Shown here: in pieces, positions 6,103 to 11,757 of the stretch
Layout of the letters: each line of letters starts with the position of its first letter
How positions within the stretch are numbered: the stretch's first letter is position 1
Assembly: GCA_009695405.1 (NCBI GenBank)
Contig: SIAZ01000100.1
Coordinates: 1 to 11,757 of the forward strand
Direction: 5' to 3'
DNA length: 11,757 bases
Source: Pedosphaera sp.
Lineage (GTDB): Bacteria > Verrucomicrobiota > Verrucomicrobiia > Limisphaerales > UBA9464
Notes under the pieces: model-generated
Seen by the model: only the letters and a program-made list of their open reading frames with translations
Databases searched by the model: none
What the model was told of the DNA's origin: nothing
Made by a program: the position numbers and the translations under genes

Positions 6103-8733
6103 TTAGTGACGCCGAAGAACGAGGCGGTGTTCCATGCGACGGGTCTGATTGTATTCGAGCGGCGGTAAGATCGTATCGGTGGGAGACTGGACGTCTTGGA
6201 GGAGAGTCCGTGCGACTTCCTGAAGCCCAGTCCAGCGGTCCCAACTGATTCGAGGTCCATGGGCAATTTGACGCAGCAGACTGCGCCACTCGATGATAAT
6301 CCGATCAATGTCGCCGGCACCGAGAAACTGAGTAGCAAAGCGTGCTTTAGTGCTGGGATCTTTGCGAATACTACGGACCACCGTTTCGGCACCGCTGCCG
6401 TACTTGGGAGGGGCTCCACACTCCAGATACCCCTCAATATTAATAGGGCCGTAGCTTTTGCGGCAGGCTAGAGCGAGTCGACCGCTCCAGCGATCTTCGA
6501 GTCCGCAAAAGCGAAAGCCTGCCTCCAAGTTAGCGAGGTCAAAGCACAGCTCTTCAAGTGCATAACTTGTCTCTTCCAGAGCCGCCGCAACCGCAAGACC
6601 ATCGCCTCCTGAAAAAAAACTAACTACTCGCCCTCGACGCGTGGGATGACCTCGGGTATCGACAAGCCCCAATCGCCGCCAGGTAAGTGCCGTGCCCGGA
6701 GCTGCAGAGAGTTGACGGCACGCTTCAACTAAGGAACAGCTTCCACAATCTGCAGGGAGAACAGACCTCTCCTTGGGGTGCCAAAGTGGGACTCCGTGTC
6801 GATCAATGGGGACCTTTAACGTCTGAAGATCGAGGCTGACTAGAACGGTGATCAGAGTCTCGTATTCAACGAAGCGAATCACTGGGAGTCGGTTAGCCCG
6901 CATTTTGGGTTCCAATAAGGGAACGACAGAATCGCGAAAGACCTCGAGCGTCGCGTCACGTCCGTTCCACGTTATGAGTCGTCGCACCCACTTAGCTAAA
7001 AGAACACGTCCGTCGGCCAGGCGATCAGCCACAATCATAGATCGACCGAAGATTTTTCCCTCGGGACCTTCCGAAAGGACGACAAGGGCTCCTTGCCCTA
7101 TTTTTTCGATAGCGGCCTGAACACTGAGCGCAGGGGAGAGTTGAACAGAGCTATCGGTTGAAATTTCGTTCGTGGAGGAGAAAGAGCTTAGAGTTGGTTC
7201 CGTTGATGCCTTGAATTCGAGTGAAGCGAAGGCGCTCGAGTTGGCGGGAAGTTCGGGAAGGGGAGGTCTCGACTCGTGAGAGCGGCGGTAAATTGGGACG
7301 CGAATATCGCGGAGAAGGCAATCTTTCCATTCAGGATAAAGTTCCCATTCGCCTTTAGAATTGAGCATTTCCCGCTGTTTACGGCGAACATGTCTAGCCC
7401 GTTCAGCATCGGTGAGTAATCCGCAGGGTGTGTTTAGATTTTTGAGAGATTCTTCGACGCCTAGGATGATGGGTTTAGTTGTAAAGAGGCGTTTCTGGAC
7501 ACGAACAGCTTCGACATAGGGTTCCTTGCCTTGATCGGAGGCTCCGGCCATTAGACTGAGAAGAGCGGACCAGTCGACCATGCCGGAACGAGCCAGAGTA
7601 CAGGGGTGACCATCTCGGATACGAAGTTCATTGGCACTAACCAAGACATAGCCAGTTTCATCGAGACCTCGGCGTCCAGCGCGTCCGAACATTTGTAAAA
7701 TTGCGTCTGCGCGAATGGGGATTTCGCGGCCATCCCGTCGGTAATTTGCGGCGGAGATGGCAACCGAGCGGAGGCTGAAGTTTATCCCAGCCGCGAGGCC
7801 CATTGTGGCAACTACGACCCGGAGTTGACCGGCCTTGGCAAGAGGTTCAATGACCCCAGCGCGGACGGCATAACTAAGACCGCTATGATGGTAAGCCACT
7901 CGAGATTTGAGCATTCGAGCGAGATCCTCTCCGACCAAACGTCTCTGGGCATCGCTCAGAACAAGGGGGATTTGATTGGGGAGTTGACGAGCGATTTCTG
8001 CGGCTAATTCCTCAGCATTAGCCCGTCTTGGAGCAAACAACAGAATAGGTCCAAGATTTTCTGCCAGCGCTTTGGCACAGAGTCGAGGCCAGTAGCCTCG
8101 GATTTCAGGAGGGAGTCGCCAGCTTAATTCGTTGGCGAAAACTTCATCAAGAGGCACTGGGCGAACGGTATGGCGAACCACCGTGGCATCACGACCGAGA
8201 CGGCGAAGCCAAGTAGCAACAGCATCGGGATTGGCGACAGAGCCACTGAGCAAGAGCAACTGGGTTTGTTGAGGAGCGAGGGCAAGAGCCAACTCATAGT
8301 TAAGTCCTCGGTCTTCATCTCCGAGCATCTGGTATTCATCCACCACGAGGAGAGTTGGGCCATCCCCGCGAATGAGGCGATTTTTTTTGGTTTCGAGCGT
8401 GGCGACAATAATGGGAGCATCCAGATTTTCGGCCAGATCACCGGTGGCAATGCCGACATCCCATCCGCGGGAGCGCCATTCGGAGAGTTTGTCATTGGCA
8501 AGAGCTCGAGTGGGAACGGTGTAAATCGCTTGGCCGCGTCGTTTGCCCGATTTAGCCCAGAGTTCGAAGACGAGAGTTTTACCAGAACCGGTTGGAGCAT
8601 GGACCACCACGTCTTTGCCTTCGCGTAAAGCGGTCACTGCCTCCTGTTGCCAGAGGTCAGGTATCACCACGGTTTGGAGGCTGGGTGAGCTAACAGAATC
8701 CAGCGGTTCAGGCTTTTCGGCTTTAGACGGCAC
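6103..8733 (-). CDS. Ski2/Suv3-like superfamily 2 helicase (DExH/Q box)
   Basis: This 876-residue ATP-dependent helicase has a complete two-domain SF2 core. Motif I is APTGSGKT (46-53), motif Ia TVPTRALAND (72-81), motif II VVDEYQ (130-135) and motif III SGSVAN (163-168). Motif IV/V elements are HHSGLS (282-287) and ATMGLAAGIN (309-318), and motif VI is QMFGRAGRRG (347-356), the signature of the Ski2-like group. Motif II ends in Q where most Ski2-like proteins have H, as in the mitochondrial RNA helicase Suv3. A serine-rich low-complexity linker (about 497-535) separates the core from a C-terminal half. That half has a C-x2-C-x5-C cluster (C663, C666, C672) followed by a winged-helix-like segment (LGLVDTRGHPTRRGR, 688-702). 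The substrate, RNA or DNA, is not known. It starts with GTG without a Shine-Dalgarno and diverges from proB across 95 bases. No nuclease or defence partner is adjacent. Confidence 0.88.
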   Translation of the reverse strand: MPSKAEKPEPLDSVSSPSLQTVVIPDLWQQEAVTALREGKDVVVHAPTGSGKTLVFELWAKSGKRRGQAIYTVPTRALANDKLSEWRSRGWDVGIATGDLAENLDAPIIVATLETKKNRLIRGDGPTLLVVDEYQMLGDEDRGLNYELALALAPQQTQLLLLSGSVANPDAVATWLRRLGRDATVVRHTVRPVPLDEVFANELSWRLPPEIRGYWPRLCAKALAENLGPILLFAPRRANAEELAAEIARQLPNQIPLVLSDAQRRLVGEDLARMLKSRVAYHHSGLSYAVRAGVIEPLAKAGQLRVVVATMGLAAGINFSLRSVAISAANYRRDGREIPIRADAILQMFGRAGRRGLDETGYVLVSANELRIRDGHPCTLARSGMVDWSALLSLMAGASDQGKEPYVEAVRVQKRLFTTKPIILGVEESLKNLNTPCGLLTDAERARHVRRKQREMLNSKGEWELYPEWKDCLLRDIRVPIYRRSHESRPPLPELPANSSAFASLEFKASTEPTLSSFSSTNEISTDSSVQLSPALSVQAAIEKIGQGALVVLSEGPEGKIFGRSMIVADRLADGRVLLAKWVRRLITWNGRDATLEVFRDSVVPLLEPKMRANRLPVIRFVEYETLITVLVSLDLQTLKVPIDRHGVPLWHPKERSVLPADCGSCSLVEACRQLSAAPGTALTWRRLGLVDTRGHPTRRGRVVSFFSGGDGLAVAAALEETSYALEELCFDLANLEAGFRFCGLEDRWSGRLALACRKSYGPINIEGYLECGAPPKYGSGAETVVRSIRKDPSTKARFATQFLGAGDIDRIIIEWRSLLRQIAHGPRISWDRWTGLQEVARTLLQDVQSPTDTILPPLEYNQTRRMEHRLVLRRH

Positions 8734-8828
8734 GGTTCAAAGATAAGCTGGAAGGGGTAAATGGCTAGAATCCATTCATCGATAACCAGCGACTGACAAC
8801 TCCTAGTTCTTTCTGGCACTCTCGTTCC
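8734..8828. promoter_or_regulatory. Divergent promoter region between the helicase gene and proB
   Basis: The 95 bases between two divergent GTG-initiated genes must hold both promoters unless they overlap coding sequence. On the minus strand a TTATCT hexamer lies close to the helicase start, and on the plus strand a CTGACA hexamer lies about 35 bases before proB. Neither has a convincing partner element, so no promoter is assigned firmly. Confidence 0.3.
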
Positions 8829-9905
8829 GTGCGTTCTACTGCGCTTCAATCTGTCCGTCGCATCGTGGTCAAGTTGGGAACTGGAGTCCTTACTGATACC
8901 ACCAAGCGCCCTGACCTTGTTCAATTCGCTCAATTAGTGGCTCAAGTAGCCCGACTCCGGGCCGTTGGGCGCGAGGTGGTTTTGGTGACCTCAGGGGCCG
9001 TTGGTGCGGGAATGGGGGTCTTGGGTTTTTCCAAGCGGCCGACTCGAGTAGCCGATAGGCAGGCCTGTGCTGCTGTGGGCCAGTCCCGGTTGATGGCGAT
9101 GTATGAGGGCCTCTTTCGTCACTACGATTTACCTGTAGGGCAGGTTCTCTTGACCCATGAAGATCTGGCTGATCACACACGCCATCTGAATGCGCGGAAC
9201 ACCCTATTGACGCTGCTTCAGCGCGGAGTTTTGCCGATCATCAACGAGAACGACGCTGTTTCAGTCACGGAATTAAAATTCGGTGACAACGACCGGCTAT
9301 CGGCGTTAGTTGCCAGTCTGTTGCCAGCAGATTTATTGGTGATATTGACAACGGCGGAGGGGTTGATCGAAGGTTTCGGGCGGCCAGATGCGCGGGTTTT
9401 AGAGAGTGTGGAGAAAATTGATGGGCGAATCGAGGCTATGGCAGGTGGCACCACCAGTGATACGGCAACGGGAGGCATGTCTACCAAAATTGCCGCCGCG
9501 CGAATCGTGGTTCGCTCGGGGATTCCCTTGGTGATCGCTCCAGGTCATCGTCACGACATTCTTGACCGAATTTTGAGCGGTGAACCGACGGGAACTCTTT
9601 TCGCGGCTCGAAGCGGTCGATTACCCGCTCGAAAACGTTGGATCGCCTTTTATCATCATCCCAAGGGAACACTGAAAGTCGACTCAGGTGCGGTCACGGC
9701 CTTGAGTGAGCACGGTTGTAGTTTGCTGGCCCCGGGTGTCTTAGCCTGCAACGGCCACTTTGAAGCCGGCGATGTTGTCTCTATCTCTGACGCTAAAGGG
9801 CGTGAGTTTGCTCGTGGGATAGTGAGAGTTTCAGACTCAAGGGTTCGCGACCGATCGATTGGACGAGATGAAGTTGTTCATCGGGATGATTTGGTGGTAC
9901 TCTGA
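8829..9905 (+). CDS. proB: Glutamate 5-kinase with C-terminal PUA domain
   Basis: The enzyme phosphorylates L-glutamate with ATP to gamma-glutamyl phosphate, the first and feedback-controlled step of proline synthesis in the cytoplasm. The 358-residue protein has an amino acid kinase domain (about 9-258) with VVKLGTGVLT (13-22), TSGAVGAG (54-61), the glutamate-binding INENDAVSV...FGDND segment (138-155) and GGMSTK (215-220). A PUA domain follows (about 280-358) with the G-A-V-x-A-L and G-V-L-x-x-x-G-x-F-x-x-GD-VV-I patterns. Length and domain order match full-length bacterial ProB. It starts with GTG and lacks a Shine-Dalgarno. The usual partner proA is not adjacent. The next gene, on the same strand, is mazG after 78 bases. 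Proline inhibits this enzyme class through the kinase domain, but nothing in the sequence indicates transcriptional control. Confidence 0.96.
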   Translation: MRSTALQSVRRIVVKLGTGVLTDTTKRPDLVQFAQLVAQVARLRAVGREVVLVTSGAVGAGMGVLGFSKRPTRVADRQACAAVGQSRLMAMYEGLFRHYDLPVGQVLLTHEDLADHTRHLNARNTLLTLLQRGVLPIINENDAVSVTELKFGDNDRLSALVASLLPADLLVILTTAEGLIEGFGRPDARVLESVEKIDGRIEAMAGGTTSDTATGGMSTKIAAARIVVRSGIPLVIAPGHRHDILDRILSGEPTGTLFAARSGRLPARKRWIAFYHHPKGTLKVDSGAVTALSEHGCSLLAPGVLACNGHFEAGDVVSISDAKGREFARGIVRVSDSRVRDRSIGRDEVVHRDDLVVL

Positions 9906-9971
9906 GGAGGTAATTTGAGCCCAGATTTGACCCGAGTCGATGTTGTCTCGACTCTGAATGCCCAGTCGTGA
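9904..9971 (+). promoter_or_regulatory. Strong Shine-Dalgarno, mini reading frame and hairpin between proB and mazG
   Basis: GAGGAGGT (9904-9911) overlaps the proB stop codon and is the best Shine-Dalgarno in the window, but it is about 75 bases from the mazG ATG. Four bases after its AGGAGG core is a TTG (9915) opening an 18-codon frame that ends with TGA at 9969-9971, 12 bases before mazG. Inside that frame GAGTCGA (9934-9940) pairs perfectly with TCGACTC (9948-9954) around a 7-base loop. The arrangement could be a leader peptide coupling mazG to proB translation, or an accident of sequence. The peptide would read MSPDLTRVDVVSTLNAQS. Confidence 0.35.
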
Positions 9972-9983
9972 CTAACCTCTTGC

Positions 9984-10652
9984 ATGCGCAAAGTTCCGTC
10001 TCGCCGTTTGTCGCCCATCGGGCAGTTGATTGAATTAGTGGCAGCACACCGAGCTCCCGGCGGTTGCCCGTGGGATCAGGAGCAAGATCATCAGACCCTT
10101 CGAGACCATGCGATCGAGGAAGTGTATGAGCTTATCGATGCGATTGAGTTAGAAGATGACCATGAGATGGCCGAAGAGTTGGGGGACCTTCTTTTACAAG
10201 TGATCTTTCACGCGCGGTTAGCCGAGGAACGAAAAGCCTTTGATTTTGACACCGTCTGTCTGCGATTAGTGGATAAGCTAGTGCGTCGCCATCCGCATGT
10301 ATTTGGAGATGTAACTGCAAAAAGCGTTGATCAAGTTTTATCAAACTGGGAAGTCATTAAACGCGAGGAAAAGGCGGGATCGAAACATGAGCGTCACTCA
10401 GCGTTGGATGGTATTCCGAGGCATCTTCCGGCTTTGATGCGCGCCCAGAAATTAGTCAAAAAAGCGTCGAAGGCTGGACTTAATCAAGAATCAGTGGGGA
10501 GTAAAAAGGGGAGTCGAAAAGAGATGGCTGAAGCCCTCTTTAGCTTGTCGGAGACCTGCCAAGAAAGAGGTTGGTCAGCTGAAGAAATTCTTCGAGGAGA
10601 AACGGCTCGGCGTGAAAAACAATTTCGTTGTTTGGAATCCCAACTGAAATAA
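9984..10652 (+). CDS. mazG: MazG nucleoside triphosphate pyrophosphohydrolase
   Basis: MazG proteins hydrolyse (d)NTPs to the monophosphate and pyrophosphate. This sanitises the nucleotide pool, and in some bacteria it lowers (p)ppGpp signalling during stress. The 222-residue product carries the N-terminal MazG domain with GGCPWDQEQDHQTLRDHAIEE (26-46). The metal-binding EExxE is at 45-49 and ExxD at 65-68 (ELGD), followed by HPHVFGD (103-109) and NWEVIKREEK (121-130). The second MazG repeat seen in the 263-residue E. coli enzyme is shortened. After LVKKASKAGL (157-166) only the helices around EMAEALFSL and GWSAEEIL remain, and its EExxE is absent, leaving a single active site. No upstream in-frame start exists because a TGA lies at 9969. 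The ATG lacks a local Shine-Dalgarno. It is probably cotranscribed with proB. Confidence 0.93.
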   Translation: MRKVPSRRLSPIGQLIELVAAHRAPGGCPWDQEQDHQTLRDHAIEEVYELIDAIELEDDHEMAEELGDLLLQVIFHARLAEERKAFDFDTVCLRLVDKLVRRHPHVFGDVTAKSVDQVLSNWEVIKREEKAGSKHERHSALDGIPRHLPALMRAQKLVKKASKAGLNQESVGSKKGSRKEMAEALFSLSETCQERGWSAEEILRGETARREKQFRCLESQLK

Positions 10653-11000
10653 TAGTCCGATCCTGCTATCGAGCATTTGGTTTTTCGTTGAGGTTTGTTG
10701 TTACCCTCGGTTCGGTGGCTTAGTGACTTCCGGTTTCCATTTAATTTTTGCTAACCTCAATCAGTGCAATGAAATCCGAGCAACTTTTGTGCAATCGGTC
10801 AACTTTGCCCTAAAACTGTGCGGTTGAGGTATCGATTGCTTTGGTCAGTTCATTGAACATCGATTTTCTGTTTTTTTCATGAATTAATGCCCCATTTTTG
10901 TCCACATCCGCAAATCCCCGCCGGTGTCATTTAATTTGAGCCAACGCGTCGATTACTTTTGTCCCAGACTTACGCTCGACGAAAAGACTGACCCTGGAGC
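10653..11000. other. Non-coding region with possible IS21-type end repeats
   Basis: No gene is visible in these 348 bases. Just after mazG, TGCT (10664-10667) pairs with AGCA (10672-10675) and is followed by TTTGGTTTTT, at most a weak terminator. A perfect GTTCA T TGAAC palindrome (10848-10858) is flanked by two ATCGATT copies (10831-10837 and 10859-10865). Between 10738 and 10962 there are several related short motifs described in a separate entry. The region ends at an IS66-type terminal repeat. It is much more AT-rich than the neighbouring genes. Confidence 0.45.
10738..10962. repeat. Direct repeats resembling transposase-binding sites of an IS21-type end
   Basis: CATTTAATTTTTGCTAACC at 10738-10756 recurs as CATTTAATTTGAGCCAACG at 10928-10946, with 15 of 19 bases identical. 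A second motif, ACTTTTGT, occurs at 10783-10790 and 10955-10962, with ATTTTTGT at 10894-10901. Ends of IS21-family elements carry several such internal repeats for IstA binding, and GTCATTTAATTTGAGCC is similar in style. No istA or istB fragment is present, so this would be a solo end or relic. Confidence 0.35.
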
Positions 11001-11014
11001 GTAAGCGTACGCCC
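11001..11014 (-). repeat. IS66-type terminal inverted repeat
   Basis: The sequence GTAAGCGTACGCCC begins at 11001. IS66-family elements characteristically start with GTAAGCG at their outer ends. It lies 77 bases beyond the stop codon of a minus-strand IS66 transposase C-terminus, the expected place for the right end. The adjacent 8 bases (10993-11000, CCTGGAGC) would be one copy of the 8-base target duplication. The other end lies outside the window, so this cannot be tested here. Confidence 0.65.
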
Positions 11015-11591
11015 AACCCCATGGTTCCCTAGTTACCGAAAGTAGGATATTCCGCGATCGAAGGCGGGGGGAAAAGGTCGACCGACCGGATTAGGCTTTC
11101 GCAGGTTTCCAGTTCCACGGCAGGAGTTCGGCAACGGTGTGGTTCGTTGCCTGTGGAATACGCCGCAACACATCCGTCAACCCTACCACCGGATCTAACC
11201 CGTATCGTCGTGCAGTAATTAAAACACTGTAAATCACCGCACTCCGCCATCCTGCGTCAGGGTGCCCAATGAAGAGCCAGTTCTTCTTCCCAATACAGGT
11301 GGGGCGAATGGCGTTCTCAACCAGATTATTATCGATCTCATAAAGGCCCTCTTCCAGAGAGCGCTGCAATGCCGTCCATTGCCCTAGGGTGTAGCTGATC
11401 GCCTTACCTAGCGGGTTTTTGGGTAGGATCAGCGAATTAATTCGCCTAGGTTCTAAGGCGATCAATCGCTCGTGAATAGCTTGCAGGATCGCCGGCGCTC
11501 CTTGACGGCGCAATTCTTGTCGTGCCTCCGCCGTTAACTTGCCGTCTCTCGCTGCTTTCTCGATCCAGTTCCATCGCTCCGTAAAGGGCGT
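11001..11591 (-). mobile_element. Truncated IS66-family element (3' end)
   Basis: The segment runs from the IS66-type terminal repeat at 11001 through the C-terminal part of the IS66 transposase (TnpC). The N-terminal two thirds of TnpC, including the zinc-finger region and the first catalytic aspartates, and the accessory tnpA and tnpB genes are missing. They are replaced at about 11591 by ISL3-type sequence. The element is therefore a non-autonomous relic. Confidence 0.7.
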
Positions 11592-11757
11592 ACTGAGCAT
11601 GGTAGTTCTATATTCGACCGACCGATACCCGCGGGCCTTGCGCTTCACAGCCGAGAACAGGCTGTTGAGCCCCTCCATGAAGGCTGTCGTCAGACCTTGA
11701 GTCCAATGGGCCAATATTCCTTCCAAGTGCCCCTCGACCATGCGGGCGGCACGGGCC
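11091..11757 (-). pseudogene. Chimeric transposase reading frame: ISL3-type C-terminus joined to IS66-type C-terminus
   Basis: The open frame enters from beyond the right edge and stops at TAA 11091-11093. Counting from the first ATG in the window (11741), residues 1-49 read as the end of an ISL3-family transposase: VEGHLEGILAHW, then GLTTAFMEGLNSLFSAVK and RKARGYRSVEYRTTML. There the ISL3 ending, usually an aromatic-F-x-A-GK-L run, should follow. Instead the frame continues as an IS66 TnpC tail: WIEKAARDGKLTAEARQELR (59-78), ALQRSLEEGLYEIDNN (124-139), LVENAIRPTCIGKKNWLFIG (140-159), then ARRYGLDPVVGLTDVLRRIP (177-196). The last catalytic acidic residue of the TnpC DDE set lies in the E-x-DNN...VENAIRP part, while the earlier aspartates are absent. 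The fused product should not be a working transposase of either family. A real deletion between two elements and an assembly chimera both remain possible. Confidence 0.75.
11592..11757 (-). mobile_element. Truncated ISL3-family element (transposase 3' part)
   Basis: This stretch encodes the conserved C-terminal helix of ISL3-family transposases, with the hallmark F-M-E-G-L-N-S-L-F-S-A-V-K-R-K-A-R-G-Y-R. It lacks the last roughly ten codons, the stop and the terminal repeat that should follow on the minus strand. The rest lies beyond the window edge, so whether the 5' part is intact cannot be seen. Confidence 0.65.

Noticed and set aside
10653..11000. CRISPR array suggested by recurring TTTTGT-type motifs
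   Set aside because: The motifs are short, inexact and unevenly spaced, and there is no repeat of 23 bases or more with uniform spacers and no cas gene.

Overview
The window looks like an ordinary piece of bacterial chromosome with decayed insertion-sequence material at both edges. The most likely source is a member of the Verrucomicrobiota or a PVC relative. That rests mainly on the style of the 557-residue, six-domain ribosomal protein S1, the DciA-type (DUF721) protein, the near absence of Shine-Dalgarno sequences before start codons, and the type of small secreted domain left as a remnant at the left edge. It is an inference from memory of protein families, not a search result.

Layout. 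Positions 1-130 hold strong hairpins and what may be the end of an insertion sequence. Positions 121-399 hold the tail of a broken plus-strand gene with an in-frame TGA. hisC (minus) is divergent from an atypical SDR gene (plus), which converges on a dciA-like gene (minus). rpsA (minus) follows, with a clear intrinsic terminator separating it from dciA. Upstream of rpsA are a structured 333-base gap, a ferredoxin-reductase-like flavoprotein gene (minus) and a long Ski2/Suv3-like helicase gene (minus). The helicase gene is divergent from proB (plus), which is followed 78 bases later by mazG (plus). The right edge (10653-11757) contains no host gene. It has repeats resembling the ends of IS21-type elements, an IS66-type terminal repeat starting at 11001, and a chimeric transposase reading frame that joins an ISL3-type C-terminus to an IS66-type C-terminus and runs off the window.

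Function. The host genes are mostly housekeeping: histidine synthesis (HisC), proline synthesis (ProB), translation (S1), replication-helicase loading (DciA-like), nucleotide sanitation (MazG), and redox and nucleic-acid remodelling enzymes. They do not form one pathway. The three minus-strand genes dciA, rpsA and the reductase appear to be separate transcription units, because terminator-like hairpins lie between them.

I see no CRISPR array, tRNA, rRNA, toxin-antitoxin pair or defence island. The points most worth a second look are the chimeric transposase, the helicase with a DEYQ motif II and a C-x2-C-x5-C cluster, the overlapping alternative hairpins upstream of rpsA, and the only strong Shine-Dalgarno sequence of the proB-mazG pair, which sits over a hairpin rather than in front of mazG.
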